Source: JBJTUH01 sp044346175 (lineage in GTDB: Bacteria; Cyanobacteriota; Vampirovibrionia; Vampirovibrionales; JAJTHC01). From it: DNA of 64,000 bases. Both the position numbers and the translations under genes were made by a program. The DNA lies in the NCBI GenBank assembly GCA_044346175.1, contig JBIIZQ010000002.1, forward strand, positions 124,001 to 188,000. The letters are read 5' to 3'. The notes under the pieces were generated by a model. The model had not been told where the DNA came from. It ran no database searches and saw only the letters and a list, made by a program, of their open reading frames with translations. Positions 45,900 to 55,175 of the stretch are shown here, piece by piece (positions within the stretch are counted from its first letter, which is position 1; every line of letters begins with the position of its first letter).

Positions 45900-47405
45900 A
45901 TGACATCCATTGGGCTATCAACAAACCCCATCGCTTGGGATACCTCTCTTGCCATGGCATTACAAACGAGCAAAGCATCCCCTCCGCCATGGCTCGATGC
46001 AAGCATGCGCACCTTGGCGTGCAACACGGAAGCCCCTCTTCCACCTTCAAAAGACCTGATAAGTACATGGCATACAGCCGCCACGCAATGGATAAGTGTC
46101 TTGGAACCCCTGCTTCAGGCTTGGCAAACGTACCCCTCTTATGAAGAAGCCCCCCCATCCCCCCAGCCAGAAATGCGGGTATTACGTCCGAGTGTTCTTA
46201 CAGGGTTTCCCACAGGTATCAAGGACACCTTTGCGACACGTCAATTCCCAACCCTCATGGGTACGCCCTTGTGGCAAACCCCTCACATGGGTCATGATGC
46301 CCGTGTCGTGGCCTACATGCAGGAAGCGCAATGTAACCTCCTTGGCAAAACAACCACGGCAGAATATGGGGTACACACCCAAGTCCTTAAAACCACTTTA
46401 AACCCTTGGGATAGCACTCGTCACCCTGGTACCTCCTCAACAGGTGCCGCTGTAGCGGTTGCTTCAGGGATGATACCCTGGGCCATAGGGACACAAACAG
46501 GGGCTTCTATCACACGTCCTGCCAGTTATACAGGCATTTATGCCATGAAACCTACGTTTGGGTTAATCCCTCGTACAGGTATTTTAAAAACCAGTGACAC
46601 CCTAGACACTGTAGGCTTTTTTGCACAATGGGCTGAGGACCTTCACCCTATTTTAGAAACCCTAAGAGTGACAGGGAAAAACCACCCTTATGTCCATCGT
46701 AGCCTTGACGCACGACAAGCCTTGCCCTTAGAGGCACTCAAGCCTTGTCATCGACCATGGCGGGTAGGGGTTCTCATGCACCCGCCATGGGAGCAAGCAG
46801 CACGTGAGGCTTCTTTAGAAGTGTCTGAGGCTTTAGATGCCTTTTATCAGTGGTGTGAGGCTCTTGAGCAAGCGGCTTCTCACTATGAGGTCAAACCCGT
46901 GATGCTACCCAGTCCCGTCGAAACGCTCCATGGGTTGCATGCCACGCTCTATGAAACGTCTCTTGCCTATTATACTCACGTAGAGTACGAGGCAGGGTCT
47001 CTACAAGGAACGCGTTTTTCATCAAGACTTGAAGCCATGCTTGAACGAGGGAAACAAATATCCCCCCAACGTTACCAGTCGGCACTCCACGAACAAGACA
47101 CTTGGATACAAATTTTGGATACTTACTGGGAGAATACCAAAATAGATGTTCTCCTCACGCCAAGTACCATGGGGATTGCCCCCCTCAGTACCACAGCAGA
47201 ATACCCAGATGCTGGCTGCATATGGAGTTTAAGCCATACCCCTGTTATCACACTCCCGCTCACACTTCATAGCACAGCACAAACGACACTGCCCATGGGG
47301 GTCAGTGTCGTCGCACCAAGATATCATGATGATTACCTACTTGCCTTTTTGGCACAGCTCGTTCAGGATAGCGTTGCACCTCAACGAAGTGTAACCCCTC
47401 GGTAA
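45900..47405 (+). CDS. Amidase-signature family protein
   Basis: The 501-residue enzyme belongs to the amidase-signature superfamily. Lys of the catalytic triad is in GFPTGIKDTFA, the cis-Ser in PGTSSTGAAVAVASG and the Ser nucleophile in GTQTGASITRPAS; the last two deviate from the canonical GGSSGG and GGS motifs, with Gly to Ala before the nucleophile. The substrate cannot be told. It is not a good GatA, since GatB and GatC are absent and the signature differs. It starts five bases after the fabH stop, so it is probably co-transcribed, and a small minus-strand gene follows. Confidence 0.8.
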   Translation: MTSIGLSTNPIAWDTSLAMALQTSKASPPPWLDASMRTLACNTEAPLPPSKDLISTWHTAATQWISVLEPLLQAWQTYPSYEEAPPSPQPEMRVLRPSVLTGFPTGIKDTFATRQFPTLMGTPLWQTPHMGHDARVVAYMQEAQCNLLGKTTTAEYGVHTQVLKTTLNPWDSTRHPGTSSTGAAVAVASGMIPWAIGTQTGASITRPASYTGIYAMKPTFGLIPRTGILKTSDTLDTVGFFAQWAEDLHPILETLRVTGKNHPYVHRSLDARQALPLEALKPCHRPWRVGVLMHPPWEQAAREASLEVSEALDAFYQWCEALEQAASHYEVKPVMLPSPVETLHGLHATLYETSLAYYTHVEYEAGSLQGTRFSSRLEAMLERGKQISPQRYQSALHEQDTWIQILDTYWENTKIDVLLTPSTMGIAPLSTTAEYPDAGCIWSLSHTPVITLPLTLHSTAQTTLPMGVSVVAPRYHDDYLLAFLAQLVQDSVAPQRSVTPR

Positions 47406-47417
47406 CTTCATCAAACA

Positions 47418-47657
47418 CTAATTTAAGCTACTCCAAGGAATAAACTCCTGCCACATCTGAGGCTGAGGCACGCTACAAGGCACAGCACCATTTGCCATGG
47501 CTTGGTGTGTCGCAAGGCGTTCTTGACTAATACGCTGCAAGGCACCAACGAGTTCACGTAACTCATCAGCCAGCTCCTCTGTCAAAGGAATCGCATTGGC
47601 TTCAGGTTCTAAAATAATGCCTAGTTTTTTAAACACGGGTTCTAAATGGTGCATCAT
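47418..47657 (-). CDS. Small hypothetical protein convergent with the amidase
   Basis: The 79-residue protein opens with ATGATG preceded by GAAGTGAG. It is acidic and helical (LTEELADELRELVGALQRI). The layout faintly recalls the small GatC/AtzG partners of amidases, but it is on the opposite strand, so this is only a thought. No family is certain. Confidence 0.5.
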   Translation of the reverse strand: MMHHLEPVFKKLGIILEPEANAIPLTEELADELRELVGALQRISQERLATHQAMANGAVPCSVPQPQMWQEFIPWSSLN

Positions 47658-47688
47658 TACTTCAGCTCACTTCTAAACACGAAAGGTT

Positions 47689-47883
47689 TTGTCTTCAGAC
47701 AGCTCCTCAAACTTGTCACACTTTATAAAAAGTGTCCCAACAAAGCTCGGAGATAAAAAATACACAGGACCAACACTCAAGCAGAAGCGTCTGCTTAAGC
47801 TAAAAAAACGCCATGACAAGAGAGAAACACAACGGGAACCACACAAGAAGAACCACTTACACCTAAGCCAACAAGAGGCTTAA
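47689..47883 (+). CDS. Possible 64-residue basic protein (TTG start)
   Basis: A GAAAGG lies just before a TTG start. The peptide has a Lys/Arg/His-rich C-terminal half (KQKRLLKLKKRHDKRETQRE), like a nucleic-acid-binding tail. The only support is the ribosome site and the length. The small gene at 47418-47657 is divergent, 31 bases away. Confidence 0.3.
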   Translation: MSSDSSSNLSHFIKSVPTKLGDKKYTGPTLKQKRLLKLKKRHDKRETQREPHKKNHLHLSQQEA

Positions 47884-48138
47884 GGGCTTTTTATCAGGGG
47901 GGAAGGTACTTTATCGCTCGATACATCCTTCTTGCATACTCTAATGAACACACATTCAAGGAGGAAATTGCCCTCAAGAGGCTCTGATATTTCAAGAGCG
48001 TCACGCCTGATATTGAAGCATACTCTAAGCTAGCGTATACTATGACTTATACCTCGGGCTTTATGCCATCGAATTTTCCTTAAATCTTCCACCTTGCATT
48101 GCATTAAGACCCTTTACATCGAGATTTGGTACCCCTCC

Positions 48139-49101
48139 ATGACAGACACTGACATTCGACACGCCCCCCTTATTACCGCACTCATTACCCCTTTTGATGA
48201 ATACGGCAAGGTGGACACCTGTGCATTGGAGCGTCTTGTAAAGCATCTGTGTCAGCCTCAAGGAACTGACGCTGTACTCGTTAACGGTACCACAGCCGAG
48301 GCACCTACTTTGTCTCACGAGGAAAAACGTCTTACACTCAAAACCGTCCAGAAAAGTGTCCCTGCCCATATACCTGTGATGGCCTGTGTAGGGTCTAATA
48401 ACACCGCTCAGAGTATTGAGGAAGCAAAAAAACTTGTTGAGGAAACAGGGGTAAGGCATTTACTGATTAGCTCTCCGTATTATAACCGTCCCCCTCAAGA
48501 AGGGCTTATCGTTCATTTTCAACGCATTGCAGAGGCGCTACCAGACATACAAATGGTGCTATATAACATCCCTAGTCGGACTGGTGTTGAGATTGAGCCT
48601 GATACCATGGGAGCCTTGTACGGTTTATGTCCTAATATTGTGGGTGTAAAACAAAGCATGGGGTGTATGGAAAGTGCCAGTCGGATTATACAGCATCAAA
48701 AACAGTATGGTCAGCGTGTCAGGTTGTGGAGTGGTGATGACAGTCTTACATTACCCATGATGGCGTGTGGTGCCTATGGCGTTGTGAGTGTTTCAGCCCA
48801 CGTGGTTGCCCCACAACTCAAGCGTATGATAGACGCTTTTCACCAAGGGGATATCCGAATTGCACAGGCGATTCATTTGCAACTACTTGATTTACACAAA
48901 GACCTCTTTCGTCGCCCCAACCCCACCATGATTAAAGCTCTCCTCAGCGAACTTGGCTTGATTTTTGACTCGGTGCGTTTACCTCTTTTATCGCTCCATG
49001 ATACCACCTTGGTTCGGCTTTTACAGTGTCATATTGAGTCATTGGGATTAGAGGAAGTGTTTTCAGAAATCCCAAGTAGTACTGAACTTGCCACCCAATA
49101 A
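48139..49101 (+). CDS. dapA: 4-hydroxy-tetrahydrodipicolinate synthase
   Basis: DapA condenses pyruvate with aspartate semialdehyde, committing aspartate to lysine/diaminopimelate synthesis. It is a TIM barrel with the GTTAEAPTLSHEEK substrate loop (paired Thr), Tyr in YNIPSRTG and the Schiff-base Lys in VGVKQSMG. The family usually shows IKEA at that site; the VKQS variant is unusual. The start at 48139 (320 residues) is preferred over ATG at 48094 because homology begins at PLITALITPF. dapB is at 20272. Confidence 0.96.
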   Translation: MTDTDIRHAPLITALITPFDEYGKVDTCALERLVKHLCQPQGTDAVLVNGTTAEAPTLSHEEKRLTLKTVQKSVPAHIPVMACVGSNNTAQSIEEAKKLVEETGVRHLLISSPYYNRPPQEGLIVHFQRIAEALPDIQMVLYNIPSRTGVEIEPDTMGALYGLCPNIVGVKQSMGCMESASRIIQHQKQYGQRVRLWSGDDSLTLPMMACGAYGVVSVSAHVVAPQLKRMIDAFHQGDIRIAQAIHLQLLDLHKDLFRRPNPTMIKALLSELGLIFDSVRLPLLSLHDTTLVRLLQCHIESLGLEEVFSEIPSSTELATQ

Positions 49102-49177
49102 ACCGCAAGCAAAGAGGGTCGCTCTAGGGATTGCAATCATCCATAAGGATTCATAGCTTCTCACGAGCAAGACCTCA

Positions 49178-49318
49178 CTAGGCTGTGTGGCGTTTGGTGT
49201 TGTGCTTAGGCTACCTATAACGGCAAGTACTCTGGATACCGAAACTTCGTACGGAATAACGACTTAGGGTATTCGGTATCCACGTTACACAGCCTGAGCA
49301 AATCGCCACACAAGCTAG
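49178..49318. mobile_element. MITE-like element, copy A (141 bp)
   Basis: The left end CTAGGCTGTGTGGCG (49178-) and the inverted right end CTAGCTTGTGTGGCG (-49318) are imperfect terminal inverted repeats of at least 15 bases. An inner inverted repeat GGATACCGAA/TTCGGTATCC lies at 49234-49243 and 49272-49281. There is no coding capacity. A copy with the same ends is at 56758-57000. The right end overlaps the stop codon of the lytic transglycosylase gene. No target duplication beyond CTAG is clear. Confidence 0.65.
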
Positions 49319-50040
49319 CTAGAAGGGTATCCACTACGGAAACCTGCCACAGGTAAAGCCATCCAAGGTTGATGGCAACGTTTTAAATGTTGCAAATGCT
49401 TGTTGATACGGTGCAGATATGCCACACCTTGAGGACTAATCCCTTGACGACTCACCTTCGTAGGACCCTCAAAATAAGAAGCCAAAGCGGGGTCAAGTGC
49501 CGTATGAAAACGAGTCAGAAGGTACTGTAGATAGCGGGTGGTGCCTTGCAAATTATCCTGTACTTGAAAGGGTTCCTTGACCCCAAGCCAAGAAGCTGTT
49601 TGAGGCTTGAGCTGCCCTAAGCCCATGGCACCCGTATAGGATAAGGCATCACTTCTAAACGAAGATTCCGTTGCAACAACACTTGCAATGAGACGATAAT
49701 CTACCCGAAACTGCGAAGAATAATACAGAATATGCTGTGCTAACTGATGACACGCTAGTGCCGTAAGTTTGGGATTCACTTGATGAATAAAATGCTCTAA
49801 AGCGAGATGGGGCTTTTTTTCAAAGTGTTTTGTGTAAAACCCCTCTTGACTCTTTTTTTCAGAAGCGTGCGGCTTCAGCGTGTGGGACTGCGTCACTGGC
49901 AAGGGTACGGCATGATGGGAGACTTGGGGGTGCCATTCAATGCTTAAAGCCAACGTCGGCAAAGGGTGTAAACCACTCAAAATGCTCGATAGCACAAGCA
50001 TCATAACAACCATGACAAACTTTTTCTTGAGGCAGTGCAT
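49315..50040 (-). CDS. Lytic transglycosylase (SLT family)
   Basis: The enzyme cleaves murein glycan strands in the periplasm with formation of 1,6-anhydroMurNAc. A signal or membrane segment (MVVMMLVLSSILSGLHPLPTLA) leads into a linker and a Slt-type domain. VVATESSFRSDALSYTGAMGLGQLKPQTA carries the catalytic Glu and the GLMQ-type motif. NLQGTTRYLQYLL follows. ATG at 50040 is chosen for AGGAG seven bases upstream, giving 241 residues; an ATG at 50082 would lengthen it. Its stop codon (TAG, 49315-49317) lies in the end of the MITE-like element, so the C-terminus may have been changed by insertion. Confidence 0.9.
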   Translation of the reverse strand: MHCLKKKFVMVVMMLVLSSILSGLHPLPTLALSIEWHPQVSHHAVPLPVTQSHTLKPHASEKKSQEGFYTKHFEKKPHLALEHFIHQVNPKLTALACHQLAQHILYYSSQFRVDYRLIASVVATESSFRSDALSYTGAMGLGQLKPQTASWLGVKEPFQVQDNLQGTTRYLQYLLTRFHTALDPALASYFEGPTKVSRQGISPQGVAYLHRINKHLQHLKRCHQPWMALPVAGFRSGYPSS

Positions 50041-50277
50041 CGCCAAACTCCTGATACCTAACTTCGCATAAAACCCATCCATGGGGTACTCTGCTCATCG
50101 TATCGACAGAATACAAGAAAAAACAAAGTTTATGTCCATAAATCAACTGCCTTAAGGAGTAGCAAAGGAGTAGCAAAGGAGTAGCTCGTATTTAAGAAAG
50201 CATCCCTAGGGTTTGCCTTTCACTGTCCACACACCTATTTTAGATTGTCTCAAGACCTATCAGCTTTTGACCAAGCC

Positions 50278-51396
50278 TTACGACGACTGAGGAAAAATAG
50301 ACCTGACCACATGCTCAGCAAGTTTTTGTCGATTATCTCGCAAACTCCAAGCCAAGGCTTCAGGTAATTTCGCTTCCAAATCATGAAGCACAGGCTCTGT
50401 AAAACGACGATTCACAAACCCTCGAACCCCTTTAGCATGGGCAGGTTTAACTTGTTGAAGTGTCTGTTGCACAAACTGAGGAAAAGCGGGATATTCTTTC
50501 ACTAAATCACCACTTAGACCTTCTTCCACGAGGAGCTTAACAATGGTTTGAGGGGTCATTTTATCGCCAGAAATAAGCTTAGTCTGTAAAGCACTTTGCA
50601 TCCGTCTGGCGACTGGGGACTCTAAGCGACCCAGTAAGGTGAGAATTTCTTGAGGGTTTTTGCGTGCCAGCTGGTTAAGCTCGCCAAACTGTCCTAAGTC
50701 TAAATGTGCAAGGAGTCTTTGGGTGCCTTGCTGGATAGCATATTCACCTGCATGATTTACCAAATCAGACACATGATGCCCTCCTGCATGGAGAACCTTT
50801 GCCCCTTGTTGTGCCACTTTTTGCGTCGTTTGCTGCACAATAGGCTCAGGTGTAAGCTGCAATAACGTGGTCAGTGTTCTTGTGGGGGGTGGTATCTCGG
50901 GGTGTTTCAAGTACCTTAAAGTACCCTCTAGGACATTTTGAATCAATGGGGCTGTGTGCTTGGGGTCTGTCGCACGTGTCACAATAGGTAACACTTGAGG
51001 CGTGACATGCTGTTTAAAAGCCTGCTTACCTACCTGAGTCGCTGGTGTTGCCAGTGCCTTATGTACCTCTGAGGTCATTTGCTGAAACCCGTCCTGAATT
51101 TGAGTATGCAATCCCTCCAACCAATCTTGTGGCTTACGAAGTGACGAGGCTTGTGGCTTAGGTGTTTTTTTCGGAGAGGGCAATGTTTTATCAAGCAAAT
51201 CACCTACAAATTGAGTGGTGTGTTGTTTACCCTTTGCGACCCAAGTAGCAGACTGTGCTTGTTTTGCAAGGGCATCGCCAGAGGTCTCAATCCAAGGAGA
51301 GAGCCTGTTATGAACCGTGCGTGTAAGGGCTTTTTTTACAGGTTCAAATGCCAGTAGTTTTCGAGTGAGATTTTGCATGTGTACCGAGAACATCAT
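50278..51396 (-). CDS. Helical hypothetical protein
   Basis: It starts with ATGATG and has 372 residues, largely amphipathic helix, rich in Gln, Ala, Leu and Thr. There is no signal peptide or known motif. Repeated QxxQxV and LGxLxSPV-type segments suggest a helical bundle or repeat scaffold. I recognise no family. It is divergent from the photolyase region. Confidence 0.65.
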   Translation of the reverse strand: MMFSVHMQNLTRKLLAFEPVKKALTRTVHNRLSPWIETSGDALAKQAQSATWVAKGKQHTTQFVGDLLDKTLPSPKKTPKPQASSLRKPQDWLEGLHTQIQDGFQQMTSEVHKALATPATQVGKQAFKQHVTPQVLPIVTRATDPKHTAPLIQNVLEGTLRYLKHPEIPPPTRTLTTLLQLTPEPIVQQTTQKVAQQGAKVLHAGGHHVSDLVNHAGEYAIQQGTQRLLAHLDLGQFGELNQLARKNPQEILTLLGRLESPVARRMQSALQTKLISGDKMTPQTIVKLLVEEGLSGDLVKEYPAFPQFVQQTLQQVKPAHAKGVRGFVNRRFTEPVLHDLEAKLPEALAWSLRDNRQKLAEHVVRSIFPQSS

Positions 51397-51538
51397 GTCA
51401 GCCTTTCTGATTTCCATAAAACCTTATGAATATAAGTATTTACGAAAATAAAAACACGCATTTGAAAAGATTGCCCTGCCCTTTTTGTCATGTGGCTTGT
51501 ATGTTGGCATACGGTATCGTAAAATAAAGGCCTTTGTT

Positions 51539-51706
51539 ATGCACATTGGCACGTTGCACCTTATTGCCTCTTATCTTGCCGCATTTTTTCTATTTGCTTT
51601 GTCTCTCTGTTTATCACACACCCTACAACCCTATAGCCTGCAAGCATCAGTAAGGTCATCCACAGCAACTTACTTTTTCATAAAAAGAGGATTGATAGAC
51701 TCATGA
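51539..51706 (+). CDS. Possible small membrane peptide coupled to photolyase
   Basis: A 55-residue frame with a hydrophobic stretch (LIASYLAAFFLFALSLCL) ends in a TGA that overlaps the photolyase ATG (ATGA). Overlap suggests translational coupling. A TAAAAT box occurs upstream near 51522. No family is known, so it may be chance. Confidence 0.3.
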   Translation: MHIGTLHLIASYLAAFFLFALSLCLSHTLQPYSLQASVRSSTATYFFIKRGLIDS

Positions 51707-53370
51707 CCATCCCCAGTAATGGCACCTCTTCTCCGAATACACAAACCACCCAAGGACTCACCGTACTATGGTGCCGTCAGTCTTGGCGTATGGCGGACAA
51801 CGCACTATGGGCGGCTACAAATCAATATACTGAGACCGCCCTACTGTGTGTTACTTCTGTAGCTTTTGAAACCCATGCAAAGTATCGGCGTTGGTCAGAC
51901 TCTCCTCGTTCAATACGATGGCACCGTTGGGGAGAAGCCACAGCGTGGTACGCCCACGGGAGTCTTACCCATTTTGCCCAACAGTTACAAAGCTATCAAC
52001 AACATCTCTATTTTCTAAAACCCTTCTCTTCAAACGAATATGCACCACCAAACACCATCACACATACCCATGATACGTGCGAGTTGATTGCCCTTTTGGA
52101 AGCACTTACGGCAGAAGGCACATACGTTCCTCGCACGGTCATTGTCGATGAATGTAACAAACCCCATGCCCGTCAATCCTTGCGTGTCCTTGCCGAGTGG
52201 TGTCAAAGGCATGACGTGCAACTCAGACGTTTTGTCACCCAAACGATGGTCTCTAGCCATGAGGTACTGAATCAGCAAGCACAGCCTTTTAAAGTGTTTA
52301 GCCCCTTCTGGAAAAATCTTTTTCAGGGCTTAAACTCGGGGCAGTATCGCCGACGTACCCTATTACCTATCCCCGAACGCTTACCGCCACCACCTTGTAA
52401 GGAAGTACTCACAAGGGTTCAAGCTACCTTAGCAACGCAAGCTTCTCAGCACAATAGCGTATGGCAGCTACATACAGAGATTGCCTCATGCGCCTTACGT
52501 CCGAGTTTTCATACACCTCAAGCTGCATGGGATAGTGCCTTTACTTGGCAAACAGGCGAAACCGCTGCCTTACATACGTTGCAACATTTCTTAAACCAAG
52601 GTGCCACAGTGTATCACCAGCAACGTGATTATCCAAGCACATCTGGAACCTCCAAACTCTCTGCCGCCCTCCATTTTGGCGAAATCAGCCCTTTACAGCT
52701 GTGGCATGCCATAGAAACGCAATTACAATGCCCACTCTCAGAAACGCAAGCCCTCAAGAATGGTCACGGTATGGGAACCCTCTTGCGTGAAGTAGGCTGG
52801 CGTGAATTTGCATATTATCTGTTATATCATTTCCCTGATACGACCGATGCCCCACTGAACCCCGCTTTTGATACTTTTCCATGGGAGGTCAATGCTGAAG
52901 CTCTAACCCGTTGGCAACATGGGCAAACAGGTTACCCCATGATTGACGCAGGCATGCGGGAACTATGGGCAACAGGTTGGATGCACAATCGTTTACGTAT
53001 GATGGTTGCCTCATTCCTTGTGAAAGATTTACGCATCCATTGGCTTGAGGGTGCACGGTGGTTCTGGGATACCCTTGTGGATGCAGACCTTGCCAGTAAT
53101 ACCCTAGGGTGGCAATGGAGTGCTGGATGCGGTGCCGATGCCGCACCTTATTTTAGGGTCTTTAACCCTATCTTACAGGGGAAAAAGTTCGATGCCTCGG
53201 GGGAATATGTCCGTCGGTGGGTACCCGAACTCAAACATGTACCTCTTGAACATTTACATACCCCTTGGACCTATGGAGGGGTAAAAGGATACCCTGCACC
53301 CATCGTAGACCACCATGAAGCACGTCAGTTTGCCTTAGAAGCTTTTGAGACCATCAAACGAAAGTCCTAA
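51703..53370 (+). CDS. phrB: Deoxyribodipyrimidine photolyase (cryptochrome/photolyase family)
   Basis: The enzyme uses FADH- and blue light to split cyclobutane pyrimidine dimers. The FAD-binding half is well conserved: STSGTSKLSAALHFGEIS, TGYPMIDAGMRELWATGWMH, NRLRMMVASFLVKD, and SNTLGWQWSAGCGADAAPYF. The Trp chain positions (WMHNR, WFWDTLVDADL, WQW) are present. The N-terminal antenna half is weakly conserved (VLWCRQSWRMADN for the WFRrDLRl.DN signature), so the second cofactor is uncertain. At 555 residues it exceeds the usual 470. In a putatively non-photosynthetic bacterium it is DNA repair rather than light-signalling. Confidence 0.92.
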   Translation: MTIPSNGTSSPNTQTTQGLTVLWCRQSWRMADNALWAATNQYTETALLCVTSVAFETHAKYRRWSDSPRSIRWHRWGEATAWYAHGSLTHFAQQLQSYQQHLYFLKPFSSNEYAPPNTITHTHDTCELIALLEALTAEGTYVPRTVIVDECNKPHARQSLRVLAEWCQRHDVQLRRFVTQTMVSSHEVLNQQAQPFKVFSPFWKNLFQGLNSGQYRRRTLLPIPERLPPPPCKEVLTRVQATLATQASQHNSVWQLHTEIASCALRPSFHTPQAAWDSAFTWQTGETAALHTLQHFLNQGATVYHQQRDYPSTSGTSKLSAALHFGEISPLQLWHAIETQLQCPLSETQALKNGHGMGTLLREVGWREFAYYLLYHFPDTTDAPLNPAFDTFPWEVNAEALTRWQHGQTGYPMIDAGMRELWATGWMHNRLRMMVASFLVKDLRIHWLEGARWFWDTLVDADLASNTLGWQWSAGCGADAAPYFRVFNPILQGKKFDASGEYVRRWVPELKHVPLEHLHTPWTYGGVKGYPAPIVDHHEARQFALEAFETIKRKS

Positions 53371-53413
53371 AAAATTCTAACTTGTCGTAAAACGAAACAA
53401 CATCCTATGGCCA

Positions 53414-54727
53414 TTAGCTTGCAAGAAGTCGGTCAAGAAACTGCCAGTTCACAAGTCCTTGGTCAGGCTCCTGAAGGGCTTGCGTCAGGATGGATTGACC
53501 CTTTTGGGGCTGCTCTTCCCCCTGAGACTGTTGTTGAGAGTGTTTCTGTGAATGACCACCTTGACCATGTTGTTGCGTGTAGTCTTGGGCTTGTTCGTTT
53601 GATTTTTGACCTGTCGTATCTTTATGACTGGTTTGGGAGGCAAAACTAGAAACGGCACCATCGACCCATTGGTCGAGTTGGAGGTCAAGACCCATATTCA
53701 TCCCTGAAAGCCCTTGGTCTTGTGCTTTCCCTGAGGCTTGTTTTAGGGCTTGAACATCACCACTCAGTAACGAAGCACGTGCTTTCTCTTGAGTCACTGG
53801 GAGGGTTGTCGCTAGCTTTGCCCAAAAGGCGGCTTTCATTTTAGCATCCTCATGGGGCGTACTGTCAGCTTGAATGGCTTCCACTCTATCTTGGTTTTCA
53901 TCTTGAATGCTTTCCAATGAATAAAAAGAGGGCGTGGCATTCGCAAGGAGGGTTGTCTCTGCTTGACGTACCTCACTATCTTTATTGAAGAGTCCCGAAG
54001 TGCTACGAGGACTATTCAAAAGGTTAGAAGTAATATTGTCCGACAAAGTACTATAGGCACCTGTACGTAAGCTTGTATTAGGATTACTCGTACCTGGTGT
54101 AGGTACCCCACCACTCACCAGTGGGAACTGCGTAAGGGTATTAGGGAGTGCTGAACGGCCCGTATTGCTTAATACACTTAAAGGATTGACTGTGGCACTT
54201 GTATTGGTTTGGGAGGTAGAAGCTACCGTGGTGGTTGCCCCTTGAAGCGTGCTAGTATCCGTCACACGGCTACCGTTTAGGGTATTCAAAACACTGGAGG
54301 CAGTGCTAACATTAAAGCCAGCACTTGTTGCATCATTCAGGTCATAAAGTCCTTGTGTGTTTTCCGAGCTGAAACTTAAAGGGTTAAGCTGCCCATTCAA
54401 AGAAGCTTGGGCGTTAGGCAGTGTTTGCCCTGCCGAGAGCGTAGGGACACCAATAAAGCTTGCTACTGAAGCGTTACCATTCGTACCATTACCTGTGCTT
54501 GGGTTGGTATTGATTGGATTTCCGCCTAAGTTTAAGCCTGTTAACACAGGACCCTGTACCACGGCTTGAGGCGTAAAGGTCGTTTTTTCTAAGTTACCTG
54601 ATAGTGCCGCATTACTCTGGACTGTGGCACTTGTGTTTGGAGTCGCCGTATTTGCACCCTGAGGAGTCGGGTTGAATGTGACAACTTTTGGCGTTGGCGT
54701 TGCAGTGGTTACTTTATCCATCATCAT
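53414..54727 (-). CDS. Low-complexity Ser/Thr/Asn/Gln-rich hypothetical protein
   Basis: Starting at ATGATGATG (54727), it has 437 residues, rich in Asn, Thr, Ser and Pro (many NPNTS-type runs). A helical middle part (AKMKAAFWAKLATTLPVTQEKAR) and a His/Gln-rich stretch (QQHGQGGHSQKHSQQQSQGE) follow. There is no signal peptide. The composition recalls flagellar hook-length or secreted proteins, but the FliK C-domain signature is not seen. It is convergent with photolyase. Confidence 0.6.
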   Translation of the reverse strand: MMMDKVTTATPTPKVVTFNPTPQGANTATPNTSATVQSNAALSGNLEKTTFTPQAVVQGPVLTGLNLGGNPINTNPSTGNGTNGNASVASFIGVPTLSAGQTLPNAQASLNGQLNPLSFSSENTQGLYDLNDATSAGFNVSTASSVLNTLNGSRVTDTSTLQGATTTVASTSQTNTSATVNPLSVLSNTGRSALPNTLTQFPLVSGGVPTPGTSNPNTSLRTGAYSTLSDNITSNLLNSPRSTSGLFNKDSEVRQAETTLLANATPSFYSLESIQDENQDRVEAIQADSTPHEDAKMKAAFWAKLATTLPVTQEKARASLLSGDVQALKQASGKAQDQGLSGMNMGLDLQLDQWVDGAVSSFASQTSHKDTTGQKSNEQAQDYTQQHGQGGHSQKHSQQQSQGEEQPQKGQSILTQALQEPDQGLVNWQFLDRLLAS

Positions 54728-55175
54728 AGAAACAATAGCTCTCTTTATCTGAGGTGATAGGCACACACTGCACTAACACACACGAGGGTATACTTCTACA
54801 TGATTCGGTTGAGAAGCGTTTTTTCTGAAGGGTACTTCAAGCGTTTTTTTGAAACATGTTTAGGGAAATATTAGTATTTGTCGCTCACGCCTAATCCAGA
54901 AGGTTTCCAGAAGCTTTGAAGAAACACACGCTCAGTTAGGTTGGTTGTGTCGGGTATATATCTATTAAAAGAATTCCACTATCTGTGAAATGCTTCCTAG
55001 TGGTATACTGACATGTGTGAGGTGCCTTCTTAAAAAATGGATAATAGGCGTTCCTGATTTTAGGGTCTACGTACGTCTTTGGCTATCATGAAGAGGGGTG
55101 CTTCAAGGTGACTTGTTTTGATGCCTTCCTGTCAAGGTATTTTAGTGCATTCGTTGATGAAAGGTTCATGCAACC
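54728..55175. other. Divergent intergenic region upstream of aspA
   Basis: A TATACT at 55004-55009 could be a -10 box for aspA, without a matching -35. No gene or repeat is seen in the remaining 450 bases. Confidence 0.35.

Noticed and set aside
47418..47657. Small protein considered as GatC or an AtzG-like amidase partner
   Set aside because: Only a vague helical resemblance, and it is on the opposite strand to the amidase. Kept as hypothetical.
49178..49318. Element considered as an IS fragment
   Set aside because: No transposase-like residues in any frame; the length and TIRs fit a MITE-like repeat better.
53407..53649. 80-codon plus-strand frame inside 53414-54727
   Set aside because: It is the opposite-strand shadow of a low-complexity gene with the same boundaries; no start context or family.
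53414..54727. Low-complexity protein considered as flagellar hook-length protein FliK
   Set aside because: The conserved FliK C-terminal domain pattern is not visible and no hook gene is near.
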